DNA of 64,000 nucleotides from Mangrovibrevibacter kandeliae (GCF_024519155.1 NZ_JANIFJ010000005.1:62001-126000); one strand, 5' to 3'; shown: positions 10,050-24,196, counted from the first letter of the stretch. The notes: generated by a model from the letters alone, not told the origin. Numbers and translations: made by a program.

Positions 10050-10288
10050 AGGACGACGTCATCGAGCCGAGGCAGATCGTCGTCTCCGGGGTCTCCCGGG
10101 AAATCGTCGATCGGCTCCAGGGTCTTCATCCAGTCGAGCGTCTCGATCAGCGACATCTTCGGCACCGCAGGTCTCAGGAGAAGAGAGCCGTCCTCCTGCC
10201 GCGCGATGATGACCCTGTCCGACGCGATCCCGAATTCCTTCGCAATGCGCACGGCCTGGCTTCTCCCGTTCCGGAAGAGGCTGACCAC
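10046..10288 (-). CDS. vapB: VapB-type antitoxin (AbrB/SpoVT-like DNA-binding fold)
   Basis: An 80-residue antitoxin read from a GTG start preceded by GGGGAGGAG at good spacing; an upstream in-frame extension to 10360 lacks such support. The N-terminus VVSLFRNGRSQAVRIAKEF is the typical swapped-hairpin DNA-binding motif of VapB. The acidic C-terminus (DDFPGDPGDDDLPRLDD) would wrap and inhibit VapC. VapB-VapC complexes usually repress their own promoter. Here the pair sits 124 bp downstream of gltB, so it may also be read from the glt promoter. Confidence 0.9.
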   Translation of the reverse strand: MVSLFRNGRSQAVRIAKEFGIASDRVIIARQEDGSLLLRPAVPKMSLIETLDWMKTLEPIDDFPGDPGDDDLPRLDDVVL

Positions 10289-10412
10289 CCTCTCCTCCCC
10301 CGTCCTGATCCCCACCGCGCACCTCCATGTGAGATGACGAAAGCACATCACCAGCGGCAAACACCACCAGACCGCTTGCGTCGGATGGTGCCCGGTCCAG
10401 CGACGACGAACT

Positions 10413-15131
<4,719 letters not shown>

Positions 15132-15479
15132 CGCGTCTCTCCCTTCGATGGCACGCCAGCCGGGCGCGCGCCCTGCCCGGCCCCCGCGTCGCGAGGCGCG
15201 AGCCTCGAGAGACGCAGGACCAGGCTTGAACTCGATCGACCGCGCTCATCGCACGGTGATTTACGTCAGGATAGGGTGCGGCTGCTTCTTTGTCCGCCTG
15301 CGGCTGCACCGCGTGCGGTTTCCCGTTTATTATGGCAGCACTGCTGTCCTATCGGCAGCAATATGGCAGATGTTCCGCGCAGGAGCAACTGGCGCAGCGA
15401 GGCGGCTGCGGGAGCCGGCGCCGCGCCGGCAAGATGGCGCAGCTTGCGTGTCTTCGCGCTGCGGGATAGGTCATCTGGC
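15132..15479. other. 348-bp spacer between gltB and the aldolase gene
   Basis: The region must hold the divergent promoters of gltB and the aldolase. A CATAAT hexamer on the gltB strand (15329-15334) could be a -10 element but has only a poor -35 partner. Short repeats of ATGGCAG/GGCAGCA occur around 15332-15370. I see no gene, RNA or clear operator here. Confidence 0.5.
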
Positions 15480-16523
15480 ATGATCTTCGCGTCCGACAAC
15501 TGGTCCGGGGCCCACCCCGCCATCACCCGATCCCTCGCCGACAATGCCTCGGGCATGGCCGCCGCCTACGGCACCAGCGCCCTCGACAAGGCGGTAGAGG
15601 CGCGGTTCAACGACCTTTTCGAGCGAGAGGTGGCCGTCTTCTTCGTCGGCACCGGCACGGCGGCCAACTCCCTCTCCTTCGCAGCGGTCAACCGGCCGGG
15701 CGGCGTCGTCCTCTGCCACCGCGAGGCGCATGTCGTCGAGGACGAGTGCGGCGCACCGGAATTCTTCACCCATGGCGCCAGGCTGCACCCGGTCGACGGG
15801 CCGGACGGGCGGATGGACGTCGCCAACTTGAAGGCCGAGCTCGGCCGCTTCAATCCCGGCTTCGTCCATGCCGGCCAGCCGATGGCCGTGTCGATCAGCC
15901 AGACCACCGAGGTCGGCACGCTCTACGCGGCCGAGGAGATCGACGCCATCGCCGCCGTCGCGCACGGGCGCGGCCTTGCCCTCCACATGGACGGCGCCCG
16001 CTTCGCCAACGCACTTGCCGCCACCGGCGCGACGCCGGCCGAGATGAGCTGGCGGCGCGGCGTCGACATCCTGTCCTTCGGCGCGACCAAGAACGGCTGC
16101 TGGTGCGCCGAAGCGGTTGTCTTCTTCGACCCGGCCAAGGCCGAGCAGTTCCCCTACATCCGCAAGCGCGGCGCCCAGCTCTTCTCAAAGACGCGCTTCG
16201 TGGCGGCGCAGTTCGAGGCCTATCTGCAGGACGGACTGTGGCTCGAGCTCGCCGGCCACGCCAATGCGATGGCCGACCGGCTGCGCGAGGGACTGGCGGC
16301 CAGCCGTCAGGCGCGGCCCGCCTGGACGACGCGCGCCAACGAGGTGTTCGCCGTCGTGGAGCGGGCCACCGCCCGCCAGCTCAAAGAGAAGGGTGCGGTG
16401 TTCTACGACTGGAACGCGCCGCATGGGATGCCGGTCGCCGAGAACGAGCAGTTGATCCGCCTCGTCACGAGCTGGTCGACGGCGGTCGAGGACGTCGACC
16501 GCTTCTGCGCGCTGATCGCCTGA
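15480..16523 (+). CDS. ltaE: Low-specificity L-threonine aldolase family
   Basis: A 347-residue PLP enzyme cleaving L-threonine or L-allo-threonine to glycine and acetaldehyde. The start MIFASDNWSG is typical of the family. The PLP lysine is in SFGATKNG, and HMDGARFANALAATG carries the conserved Asp and Arg. Its reading frame is open far upstream (antisense to gltB), but the ATG at 15480 gives the family-standard length. Glycine made here could feed HemA, though they are not linked as an operon. Confidence 0.93.
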   Translation: MIFASDNWSGAHPAITRSLADNASGMAAAYGTSALDKAVEARFNDLFEREVAVFFVGTGTAANSLSFAAVNRPGGVVLCHREAHVVEDECGAPEFFTHGARLHPVDGPDGRMDVANLKAELGRFNPGFVHAGQPMAVSISQTTEVGTLYAAEEIDAIAAVAHGRGLALHMDGARFANALAATGATPAEMSWRRGVDILSFGATKNGCWCAEAVVFFDPAKAEQFPYIRKRGAQLFSKTRFVAAQFEAYLQDGLWLELAGHANAMADRLREGLAASRQARPAWTTRANEVFAVVERATARQLKEKGAVFYDWNAPHGMPVAENEQLIRLVTSWSTAVEDVDRFCALIA

Positions 16524-16666
16524 GGAGGCCCGGGCGTCCGCGGCATCACGCACGGTTCTTCCGGCCGCCGCACTGGTGAGCGGGTGCCTCCACCCGCTAC
16601 ACTGGCCGTCCATCCCGAGCGTCGACGCCGCGAGCGGCGTTCGCGCCCAGCCGCATCGGACCCGTC

Positions 16667-17317
16667 GTGACCGCCACCCCGCCTTCCACCTTCATCGTTG
16701 CCGATGACCATCCGCTCGTGCGCGGTGCGCTGAAGGAGATCGTCGGCTCGCTCGGCCAGGCGGCGCGCATCGTGGAGGCGGCGGATCTCGAGGCCGTGGT
16801 GGTCGCGCTCGCCGACAATCCGGACCCCGACCTCCTCCTGCTCGACATCCATATGCCCGGCTCGACCGGCCTGTCCGGACTGGCGATGCTGCGGGCCGAG
16901 TTTCCCGGCCTGCCGATCGCCATCGTCACCGGCAGCCAGGACGCATCGGTGCCGCGGCGGGCGCTCGATCTCGGCGCCTCCGGCTTCATCCCGAAGTCGG
17001 CTTCCTTCGCCGGCATCCGCGAGGCGCTCGAGCGCATCCTCACCGGCGAGATCTACTGTCCGCCCGACCTCGACCTGCCGCCCGAACAGGACCCCGAGGT
17101 GGTGGACCTGATCGAGCGGATGCGCAGCCTGACGCCGCAGCAGACGCGCGTCCTGACGATGCTCGGCAAGGGCCTCCTCAACAAGCAGATCGCCTTCGAG
17201 CTCGGCGTGTCCGAGGCGACGGTGAAGGCGCACGTCTCGGCCGTCCTGCAGAAGCTCGGCGTCGACAGCCGCACCCAGGCGGTGATCCGGCTGAACAAGC
17301 TCGCCTCCGAAACCTGA
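16667..17317 (+). CDS. crbR: LuxR/NarL-family response regulator (CrbR/ErdR-like)
   Basis: A 216-residue response regulator with a receiver domain (about 8-125, phospho-acceptor Asp60 in LLLLDIHMP, acidic pair in VADDHP, Lys in PKSASF) and a C-terminal LuxR helix-turn-helix (about 148-205; LNKQIAFELGVSEATVKAHV). The start is GTG. It faces, tail to tail, a hybrid kinase with a sodium-solute-symporter sensor. In Vibrio and Pseudomonas the CrbS-CrbR (MxtR-ErdR) pair has this same combination and activates acetyl-CoA synthetase and acetate/ethanol use. Orthology is inferred from architecture and neighbourhood. No acs gene is visible here. Confidence 0.8.
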   Translation: MTATPPSTFIVADDHPLVRGALKEIVGSLGQAARIVEAADLEAVVVALADNPDPDLLLLDIHMPGSTGLSGLAMLRAEFPGLPIAIVTGSQDASVPRRALDLGASGFIPKSASFAGIREALERILTGEIYCPPDLDLPPEQDPEVVDLIERMRSLTPQQTRVLTMLGKGLLNKQIAFELGVSEATVKAHVSAVLQKLGVDSRTQAVIRLNKLASET

Positions 17318-17319
17318 AA

Positions 17320-17334
17320 CCGGCACGCGGCCGG
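17320..17334 (-). terminator. Weak terminator hairpin for the hybrid kinase gene
   Basis: A CCGGC/GCCGG stem with a 5-base loop, followed on the minus strand by TTTC, lies between the convergent regulator and kinase genes. The stem is short and the U tract minimal, so confidence is low. Confidence 0.35.
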
Positions 17335-17351
17335 CTTGGGGTGCAGGTTGT

Positions 17352-20300
17352 TTATTCCGCTGCCGCCCGGCGCGGCGAATGGCGACCGAGCGCGGCGCGC
17401 AGCGAGGCCGGCTTCAAGGGCTTGGTCAAGACGTCGATGCCGAGCATGGCCGCCTGTTCGAAGAGAGCGGGCGTGCGGTCGGCGGTGATCAGGATCGTGC
17501 GCGGCTCGTCCTCGCCGACCGACCGCAGCCGCGCGATCGCGGTCACGCCGGTTCCCTCGCCGAGTTCGTTGTCGACGAGGAGAATGTCGGGACGCGTCGG
17601 ACCGGAGGCGAGACGATCGCGCGCCGCAGCGAGGTCCTGCGCGCAGATCGCCTCGCAGCCCCAGCTCGACAGCAGCCGCGCGAGAGCGTCCTGCAAGGCC
17701 TCGTCCGGGCTGATGCAGAGCGCGCGGGCGCCGCGCAGCGCCATGTTGTGCGAGCTGGGTTCCGGCACCGCGGGCGGCGGGGCCGACAGCGCCGGCTCGT
17801 GCCCGGGCGGCAGGGCGACCCGGAAGCGCGTGCCCCGGCCCGGCACAGAGTCGAAGTTCACGGGGTGGTCGAGGATCCGCGCGATCCGGTCGACGATTGA
17901 CAGCCCGAGACCGAGACCACGCGCCGTGCGGCTGCCCTCGTCGAGGCGCACGAACTCGCGGAAGATCGCGTCCTTCTGCTCGTCGGGGATGCCGATGCCG
18001 TCGTCCACGATCTGCAGCGTCACGCCGCCGCCGCTTCGACGCGCCCCCACCACGACGCGGCCGCCGGGCGCGTATTTGATGGCGTTGGAGAGAAGGTTCT
18101 GGACCAGCCGCCGCAGCAGGTTGCGATCGGTCCGCACCACCGCGGCCGTGTTGACGAGGGTCAGCCGCACGCCACCCTCCTCCGCCAGCGGCCGCAGATC
18201 GGTCTCCACCTGGTGCAACAGCGCGTCGAGACGGACGTCCTCGAACTTCGGCGCCATGCCGCCGGCATCGAGCCGAGAGATGTCGAGGAGGGCGGCGAGG
18301 ATCGCGTCGACCGATTCCAGCGAGGAGGCGACGTTGTCGGCGAGGCGCGCCGTCGGGGCGCCGGCCAGCCGCTCGCCCAAGGCCGCGGCGTAGAGACGGG
18401 CGGCGTTGAGCGGCTGCAGGATGTCGTGGCCCGCCGCCGCAAGGAACCGCGTCTTGCCGAGATTGGCCGCTTCGGCCGCCCGCCGCGCCTCCGCCAGATC
18501 GGCATTGGCGCGCACCAGCTCGCCGGTGCGCTCGCGCACCCGCTGCTCCAGCGTCTCGTTCAGCTCGCGCAGCACCCGGGCCTGGCGCACCCGCTCGGTC
18601 ATGTCCGACACGGTGACGACGGTACCGCCGTCCGGCATCGCATTGGCGCGAATCTCGATGGTCCGCCCGCTGCCGGCGAGCGCGAGCTGGCGCATCGCCG
18701 GGCTGCGGGTGAGCGCGCCGAAGGCCCGGACGAACTCCTCGTGGCCGATCTCGCCGGCCAGATGCAGCTGCTCGAGCAGCGAGGCCAGCGACACGCCGAC
18801 CTGGCCGAACTGCGGCGGCAGACCGAGCAGCAGCCGGAACTGCCGGTTCCAGAAGCTCAGGCGATAGTCCGGATCGAAGATCGCGAGCCCCTGGTCGACC
18901 TGCTCCAGACCGATGTGGAGAAGATCGCGGTTGTGCTGCACCGCCTGCGAGGCATCGTCGAGCAGGCGGATTGCCGCCGGGCTGGTGCTCGCATTGCGCT
19001 CGACCAGCAGGGAAAGGACGAGCCGCGCCGAGGCCGAGCCGATGGTCGAGCCGAGCAGCTGCTCGCAGTGGCGCAGGAGCGCGCCGTCGGCCGGCTCGAC
19101 GCCGAGCGGCAGCGGCTCGCCGGCTTCCGCCGCGAAGCTCTGGAAGCTGCGCTCCGCGCGTTCGGCGCCGAGGTAGCGCCCGACGGCAGCCTTCAGCTCG
19201 CCGACCGACACGCCGGGCTTCTGGCGGCGCAGGCTCGGCAGCGGGACGACGCCGCGCTGCACGAAGGTGGCGGCCTGGATGCGCTCCAGCGGGGCGGCCC
19301 GCCGGGTCAGCGAGGCGGTGAACAGCATCGCCACGTTCAACGCCAGGCTCCAGAAGACCCCGTGCGCCAGCGGGTCGATCGACAGGCCGAGCAGCGCCTG
19401 CGGCTTCAGCGCGGCGATACCGAACGGGCCGCTCTCGACGAGCGCGCAACCGGGCAGGACGGCCGGCAGCAGCAGCGCGTAGAACCACACCGCGATGCCC
19501 GCGATCATGCCCGCCTTGGCGCCGCGCGCATTCGCCCGCTTCCACCGGAGGCCGATGAGAAGCGCCGGCGCGAGCTGGGCGATCGCGGCGAAGGACAGGA
19601 GCCCGATCTCGGCGAGCCCTGCCCCGTCGCCTGCGAGGCGGTAGTAGACATAGCCGAACAGCGCGATGGCAAGGATCGCGCCGCGCCGGATGTTGAGGAT
19701 CAGGGCGATCTCGTCCCGGTCGGAGAGCAGCGGGAGGCGCGCCCGGCGGCGCAACAGCATCGGCAGCACGAGGCTGTTGGAGATCATCACCGACAGCGCG
19801 ACGCTCGCCACGATGACCATGGCCGTCGCGGCCGAGAGGCCGCCGACGAAGACGAGGAGCGCGAGGGCCTGGTTGCCCATCGCGAGCGGCAGCGACAGGA
19901 CGTAGAGATCCGGCGTTCCGGCCGGCGACAGACGCAGGAGACCGGCCGCCGCGATCGGGATGACGAAGAGGTTGATCGCGACGAGATAGAGCGGGAACAG
20001 CCAGCGCGCCCGGCGCAGCTCGACCAGGGAGCGGTTCTCGACGACCGTCATGTGGAACTGGCGCGGCAGGAGGAGGATGGCCGCCGCGCTGAGCAGCGTC
20101 GCGACGGCGAAGTGTCCGAGGTCGCCGACGGCGAGCACCGTATCGACCGACGGGCTCGCGCGCGCCGCCTGCCAGAGCTCGCCCGGCGAGAACAGGCCGA
20201 AGCAGACCCACAGGCCCGCGGCGAGGAAGGCGGTCAGCTTGACCGTCGATTCCATCGCCACGGCGAGCACCAGCCCGTCCTGATGCTCGGTCGCGTCCGC

Positions 20301-20846
20301 GTGGCGGGTGCCGAACAGGATGGCGAAGAGGCCGAGCACGATGGCGATCAGGAGAGCAAGGTCGCCGAAGAACGGCTGCGGCGCGAAGAGCTGCGGCGGC
20401 TGTGCCGCGGCGAGCGTCGCGACCGAGGTCGAGATCGCCTTCAGCTGCAGCGCGATGTACGGAATGCCGCCGACCAGAGCGATCAGGGTCGCGATCGCCG
20501 CCACCGAGCTGCTCTTGCCGTAGCGCGAGCCGATGAAGTCGGCGACGGTGGTGATGCGCTCGGCCTTGGCGAGGCGGATGATGCGCTCGATCAACCGGCC
20601 GGCGAACAGGAAGACGAGGATCGGGCCGAGATAGATCGCCAGGAAGCCGAGGCCGCTCTGTGCCGCGACGCCGACCGACCCGAAGAAGGTCCAGGACGTG
20701 CAGTAGACGGCAAGGCTGAGGGCGTAGATCGCCGGGCGGGCCGCCGACGAGCCGCAGGCACGCCGTCGCCGATCGCCCGCCCAGGCGACGGCGAAGAGCA
20801 GCAGCAGATAGCCTGCCGCGGCGGCAATGATGATCCAGCTCGGCAA
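17352..20846 (-). CDS. crbS: Hybrid histidine kinase with sodium-solute-symporter sensor (CrbS/MxtR-like)
   Basis: A 1164-residue protein. About residues 1-510 are a 12-14-helix SLC5/sodium-solute-symporter domain. A STAC-like segment follows (about 530-605), then a PAS domain (about 640-755; GLEQVDQGLAIFDPDY), a coiled coil, HisKA with the phospho-His near residue 805 (AAGHDILQPLNAARLY), HATPase_c (about 900-1015; NAIKYAPGG, DDGIGIP, GLGLGLSI), and a C-terminal receiver (about 1045-1160, Asp in LLVDNELG). This order matches CrbS/MxtR rather than CbrA, which lacks the receiver. The symporter part probably senses or transports a small carboxylate or amino acid. It converges on the LuxR-type regulator, its likely partner. 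Confidence 0.85.
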   Translation of the reverse strand: MPSWIIIAAAAGYLLLLFAVAWAGDRRRRACGSSAARPAIYALSLAVYCTSWTFFGSVGVAAQSGLGFLAIYLGPILVFLFAGRLIERIIRLAKAERITTVADFIGSRYGKSSSVAAIATLIALVGGIPYIALQLKAISTSVATLAAAQPPQLFAPQPFFGDLALLIAIVLGLFAILFGTRHADATEHQDGLVLAVAMESTVKLTAFLAAGLWVCFGLFSPGELWQAARASPSVDTVLAVGDLGHFAVATLLSAAAILLLPRQFHMTVVENRSLVELRRARWLFPLYLVAINLFVIPIAAAGLLRLSPAGTPDLYVLSLPLAMGNQALALLVFVGGLSAATAMVIVASVALSVMISNSLVLPMLLRRRARLPLLSDRDEIALILNIRRGAILAIALFGYVYYRLAGDGAGLAEIGLLSFAAIAQLAPALLIGLRWKRANARGAKAGMIAGIAVWFYALLLPAVLPGCALVESGPFGIAALKPQALLGLSIDPLAHGVFWSLALNVAMLFTASLTRRAAPLERIQAATFVQRGVVPLPSLRRQKPGVSVGELKAAVGRYLGAERAERSFQSFAAEAGEPLPLGVEPADGALLRHCEQLLGSTIGSASARLVLSLLVERNASTSPAAIRLLDDASQAVQHNRDLLHIGLEQVDQGLAIFDPDYRLSFWNRQFRLLLGLPPQFGQVGVSLASLLEQLHLAGEIGHEEFVRAFGALTRSPAMRQLALAGSGRTIEIRANAMPDGGTVVTVSDMTERVRQARVLRELNETLEQRVRERTGELVRANADLAEARRAAEAANLGKTRFLAAAGHDILQPLNAARLYAAALGERLAGAPTARLADNVASSLESVDAILAALLDISRLDAGGMAPKFEDVRLDALLHQVETDLRPLAEEGGVRLTLVNTAAVVRTDRNLLRRLVQNLLSNAIKYAPGGRVVVGARRSGGGVTLQIVDDGIGIPDEQKDAIFREFVRLDEGSRTARGLGLGLSIVDRIARILDHPVNFDSVPGRGTRFRVALPPGHEPALSAPPPAVPEPSSHNMALRGARALCISPDEALQDALARLLSSWGCEAICAQDLAAARDRLASGPTRPDILLVDNELGEGTGVTAIARLRSVGEDEPRTILITADRTPALFEQAAMLGIDVLTKPLKPASLRAALGRHSPRRAAAE

Positions 20847-21024
20847 GCCGTCGCCTCCCGTCGACGCCTCAGCCCGGCAGACTCGCCCTTGTCAGGGTCT
20901 TCCGCCGAGGGATCGAAGCCAAGCACCACCACCGCTCCCTGTCCAGATGCAGGCACCACTTTCGGTAAGCGGGCGAGGACGATACGTCCGTGGCGCGAAC
21001 TTGACGCGCTGCGGGGAAAGGCGG

Positions 21025-22236
21025 ATGTCGAAGCCGTCCACATCGCCGTACGGAGTCGTCATGTCGCTTCTCGATCGTCTGCGCCCCGACGCGCTCGCTG
21101 CCCCCGAGAGCGGCATCGTCGCCGTCATGAACTATGCCCGCGCAAGGGGCACGGACGGCCTGATCCCGCTCTGGGCCGGTGAAGGCGACCTGCCGACGCC
21201 GCGCTTCATCGCCGATGCGGCGAGCGCCTCGCTCGCGGCCGGCGAGACCTTCTACACCTGGCAGCGCGGCATCCCCGAACTGCGCCAGGCGCTTGCCGAC
21301 TATACGGCGAGGCTTTACGGCCGGCCGGCGAGCGCCGACCGCTTCTTCGTGACCGGCTCCGGCATGCACGCGATCCAGATCGCGATCGCCGCGTTGGCCG
21401 GCAAGGGCGACGAGGTCGTCTATTTCGGCCCGGCCTGGCCGAACTTCGCCGCGGCGGCCGGTGTTGCCGGCGCCGCCCCGCGCGAGGTGGCGCTCGACTG
21501 GACCGAAAGCGGCTGGCAGCTGGACATCGCCAAGCTCGAGGCTGCGATCGGCCCGAACACCCGCGCACTCTTCGTCAACTCGCCGTCGAACCCCACCGGC
21601 TGGACCGCCGACCTCGAGACCCTGCGGGCGATCCTCGATCTCGCGCGCCGGACCGGCGTCACGATCGTGGCGGATGAGATCTACAGCCGCTTCTTCTATG
21701 CCGGCGAGCGGGCGCCGTCCTTCCACGACCTGATCGAGCCGGAGGACGCGGTCATCTTCGTCCAGTCCTTCTCCAAGAACTGGGCGATGACCGGCTGGCG
21801 GATCGGCTGGATCGAGGCGCCGCCGGTCTACGGCGACGTCATCGAGAACCTCGTCCAGTACTCGACCTCCGGCGTCGCCGCCTTCATGCAGCGTGCCGCG
21901 GTGGCCGCCCTGGCCGAGGGCGAGAGCTTCGTCGCCGGACAGATCGAGCGGGCCCACAAGGCACGATCGATCTTCTGCGAGACGCTGATGGCGACCAACC
22001 GGGTGTCGCTGGTGCCCCCGGAAGGCGCCTTCTACGCCTTCTTCGCGGTGGACGGGGTGGAGGACACGCGCAGCGCCGCCTTCCGCATCGTCGACGAGGC
22101 GCGGGTGGGGATCGCGCCAGGCACCGCCTTCGGCCCGGCGGGGCCGCGCTTCATGCGCGCCTGCTTCCACCGGCGCCTCGATGAGGTCGAGACGGCGGCG
22201 AACCGGCTGGCGGACTGGATCGGGAAGGTTGGCTGA
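21025..22236 (+). CDS. PLP-dependent class I/II aminotransferase
   Basis: A 403-residue fold-type I aminotransferase. The PLP lysine lies in VQSFSKNWAMTGWRIGW, with NSPSNPTGW (substrate/PLP Asn) and ADEIYSRFF upstream. It resembles aspartate/aromatic aminotransferases of the AAT-I superfamily, but the substrate cannot be read from sequence. Two starts are plausible: ATG 21025 (after GGGGAAAGG) and ATG 21061 (after GGAG at 5-base spacing). The longer is listed. It diverges from the hybrid kinase gene. Confidence 0.85.
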   Translation: MSKPSTSPYGVVMSLLDRLRPDALAAPESGIVAVMNYARARGTDGLIPLWAGEGDLPTPRFIADAASASLAAGETFYTWQRGIPELRQALADYTARLYGRPASADRFFVTGSGMHAIQIAIAALAGKGDEVVYFGPAWPNFAAAAGVAGAAPREVALDWTESGWQLDIAKLEAAIGPNTRALFVNSPSNPTGWTADLETLRAILDLARRTGVTIVADEIYSRFFYAGERAPSFHDLIEPEDAVIFVQSFSKNWAMTGWRIGWIEAPPVYGDVIENLVQYSTSGVAAFMQRAAVAALAEGESFVAGQIERAHKARSIFCETLMATNRVSLVPPEGAFYAFFAVDGVEDTRSAAFRIVDEARVGIAPGTAFGPAGPRFMRACFHRRLDEVETAANRLADWIGKVG

Positions 22237-22426
22237 GCGGTCCCTCGCGGCCCGCCGCCGTCCTTGCGGTGCACGCCGCTGCTATTCGATGCGTGCCGGG
22301 CACTCGGTCTGACCTCTCGCCGCAGCGATCTCAGAAGGCCCATAACGGCCAGCGCCACTCTTGCGGGCCCAGTGTGCACCGGTAGAGCCGTCCGATCTTC
22401 CTCCGAGGTGCCCGGGAAGCCGGGCG

Positions 22427-23707
22427 TCAGCCCCCGGCCTGGGACACCACGAGCGGCGTCACGCGACTGCGCGCCGGCTCGGCCGGCTTGGCGGCGTTGG
22501 CGAAGGCAATGCCCACCGCCTGCCAGGTCTCGACCAGCGCATCCCGCAGCTTGGCGATCAGCGCGTCGTCGTGAAACGGCGTCGGCGTGATGCGCAGGCG
22601 TTCGGTGCCGCGCGGCACCGTCGGGTAGTTGATCGGCTGGATGTAGATGCCGTGCACCTCGAGCAGGTGGTCGCTCGCCTTCTTGCAGAGGTCGGGATCG
22701 CCGACGAGCACGGGAACGATGTGCGTCGGCGACGCCATCACCGGCAGCCCCGCCGCGCCGAGCACGGCTTTCGCCCGTGCAGCCTGGCGCTGCTGGCTGT
22801 CGCGCTCGACCTGGCTCGTCTTCAGGTGCCGGATCGAGGCCGTCGCCGCCGCGGCGAGCGCCGGCGGCAGCGCGGTCGTGAAGATGAAGCCCGGCGCATA
22901 GGAGCGCACGCAGTCGATCACGTCGCGGCTGCCCGCGATGTAGCCGCCGAGGACGCCGAACGCCTTGGCGAGCGTCCCCTCGATGACGTCGATGCGACGC
23001 GCCTCGCCGTCGCGCTCGGTGATCCCGCCGCCGCGCGCGCCGTACATGCCGACGGCGTGGACCTCGTCGATGTAGGTCAGCGCGTTGTGGCGCTCGGCGA
23101 GGTCGGCGATCGCAGCGATCGGCGCGATGTCACCGTCCATCGAGTAGACGCTCTCGAAGACGATCAGCTTGGGCTTGGCCGGGTCGGCCGCCTTCAGGAG
23201 TTCTTCCAGATGGTCGACGTCGTTGTGGCGGAAGATCGCCTTGCGGCAGCCCGACTTCTTGACGCCCTCGATCATCGAGGCATGGTTCAGCTCGTCGGAG
23301 AAGATCTGGCAGTCCGGCAGGAGCCGGGCGATGGTCGAGATCGACGCCTCGTTCGAGACGAAACCTGAGGTGAAGACGAGCGCCGCTTCCTTGCCGTGCA
23401 GGTCGGCGAGTTCGCGCTCCAGCTCGACCAGCGGGTGATTGGTGCCCGAGATATTGCGGGTGCCGCCGGCGCCTGAACCCATCGCGGCGACGGCGGAGCG
23501 CATGGCCTCCATCACCGCCGGATGCTGACCCATGCCGAGATAGTCGTTCGAGCACCAGACGGTGATCTCGCGCGCTTCGCCCTCGTGCCGCCACATCGCG
23601 GCGGGAAAGCGGCCGGCGATGCGCTCGAGGTCGGCAAAGACGCGGTAGCGCTTCTCGTCGTGGAGCGCGTCGATGGCCGCGGCGAACCGGCCCTTGTAGT
23701 CGATCAT
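22427..23707 (-). CDS. hemA: 5-aminolevulinate synthase
   Basis: Condenses glycine and succinyl-CoA to 5-aminolevulinate (Shemin pathway), the first step of haem synthesis in alphaproteobacteria. The 426 residues include [22 protein letters not shown] and the PLP-lysine motif [13 protein letters not shown]. The length is slightly above the usual 400-410 because of the C-terminus. GGGAG precedes the ATG. An Irr-like iron-control box lies 16 bp upstream of the start, overlapping the likely promoter/leader, which suggests repression when iron is scarce. Confidence 0.97.
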   Translation of the reverse strand: MIDYKGRFAAAIDALHDEKRYRVFADLERIAGRFPAAMWRHEGEAREITVWCSNDYLGMGQHPAVMEAMRSAVAAMGSGAGGTRNISGTNHPLVELERELADLHGKEAALVFTSGFVSNEASISTIARLLPDCQIFSDELNHASMIEGVKKSGCRKAIFRHNDVDHLEELLKAADPAKPKLIVFESVYSMDGDIAPIAAIADLAERHNALTYIDEVHAVGMYGARGGGITERDGEARRIDVIEGTLAKAFGVLGGYIAGSRDVIDCVRSYAPGFIFTTALPPALAAAATASIRHLKTSQVERDSQQRQAARAKAVLGAAGLPVMASPTHIVPVLVGDPDLCKKASDHLLEVHGIYIQPINYPTVPRGTERLRITPTPFHDDALIAKLRDALVETWQAVGIAFANAAKPAEPARSRVTPLVVSQAGG

Positions 23708-23722
23708 CGGGGACTCCCTTCG

Positions 23723-23735
23723 AGAACGGTTCTAA
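23723..23735 (-). promoter_or_regulatory. Candidate Irr box (iron control element) upstream of hemA
   Basis: On the hemA strand the site reads TTAGAA-CCG-TTCT, matching TTAGAA-N3-TTCTAA, the half-palindrome recognised by the haem-responsive regulator Irr in Hyphomicrobiales; the last two bases are CG instead of AA. The inner AGAAC/GTTCT palindrome is perfect. Irr control of haem genes is known in the order. That it acts here is inferred. Confidence 0.5.
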
Positions 23736-23889
23736 GGTCTCGCCTTGCCGAAGTCCACGTTTGGGGGCGTGCCAATCCGTCGCCGGGCGATCCGACCTGC
23801 CGAAGCGCTGCGGCTGGCTCGCCCGCCTCCGATCTGCCGATGTGGAGACGCTGGCCGCCGACCTCGCCGCCATTCCCGCGCCGCCGGGA

Positions 23890-24060
23890 TCAGCCGTCCG
23901 GGCCCGCCTCCGGCTCCGGCACGCGCGGCGCTTCAAGGTCCTGAACCTCCTCGCGCCGCGCCCGCGCCTGGTCCTTGCGGCGGCGCAGATTGTCGCGCAG
24001 CTGGGCTTCCAGCCGCAGCCGGCGCTGCTCGGCCGCTGTCCGCGTCGTCTCGTCCGTCAT
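23890..24060 (-). CDS. Small highly charged conserved-type protein (56 aa)
   Basis: A 56-residue frame begins at the ATG at 24060. It is Arg/Glu/Gln-rich (TAAEQRRLRLEAQLRDNLRRRK), helical in prediction, with an acidic Pro-rich tail. I recall short proteins of this kind, with an EQLRxNLxRRKxQxRxR core, being widespread in alphaproteobacteria with no known function. Codon use fits the genome, with G/C third positions. It lies upstream of hemA on the same strand. Confidence comes from the recognisable core, since the frame is too short for statistics. Confidence 0.65.
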   Translation of the reverse strand: MTDETTRTAAEQRRLRLEAQLRDNLRRRKDQARARREEVQDLEAPRVPEPEAGPDG

Positions 24061-24196
24061 CGTCGCATCCTGCCGGCCCGGCGAGGCCTCTTCCTCGCCC
24101 GATACGCTTCGAGGCCTTACAAACGCCCCGGAAACGGCTAAAGCGGCACGGCTCGCGCCGCTCGTCCGAGAGCAGACCTAACCGAGAAAGAGGCGG

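Noticed and set aside
17053..20211. A 1052-codon minus-strand frame within the hybrid kinase gene
   Set aside because: It is a +1 shadow of the kinase frame, which has complete symporter, kinase and receiver motifs.
22408..22423. GCCCGG-GAAG-CCGGGC hairpin after hemA as a terminator
   Set aside because: Short stem with no T tract on the hemA strand, and almost touching the stop codon.
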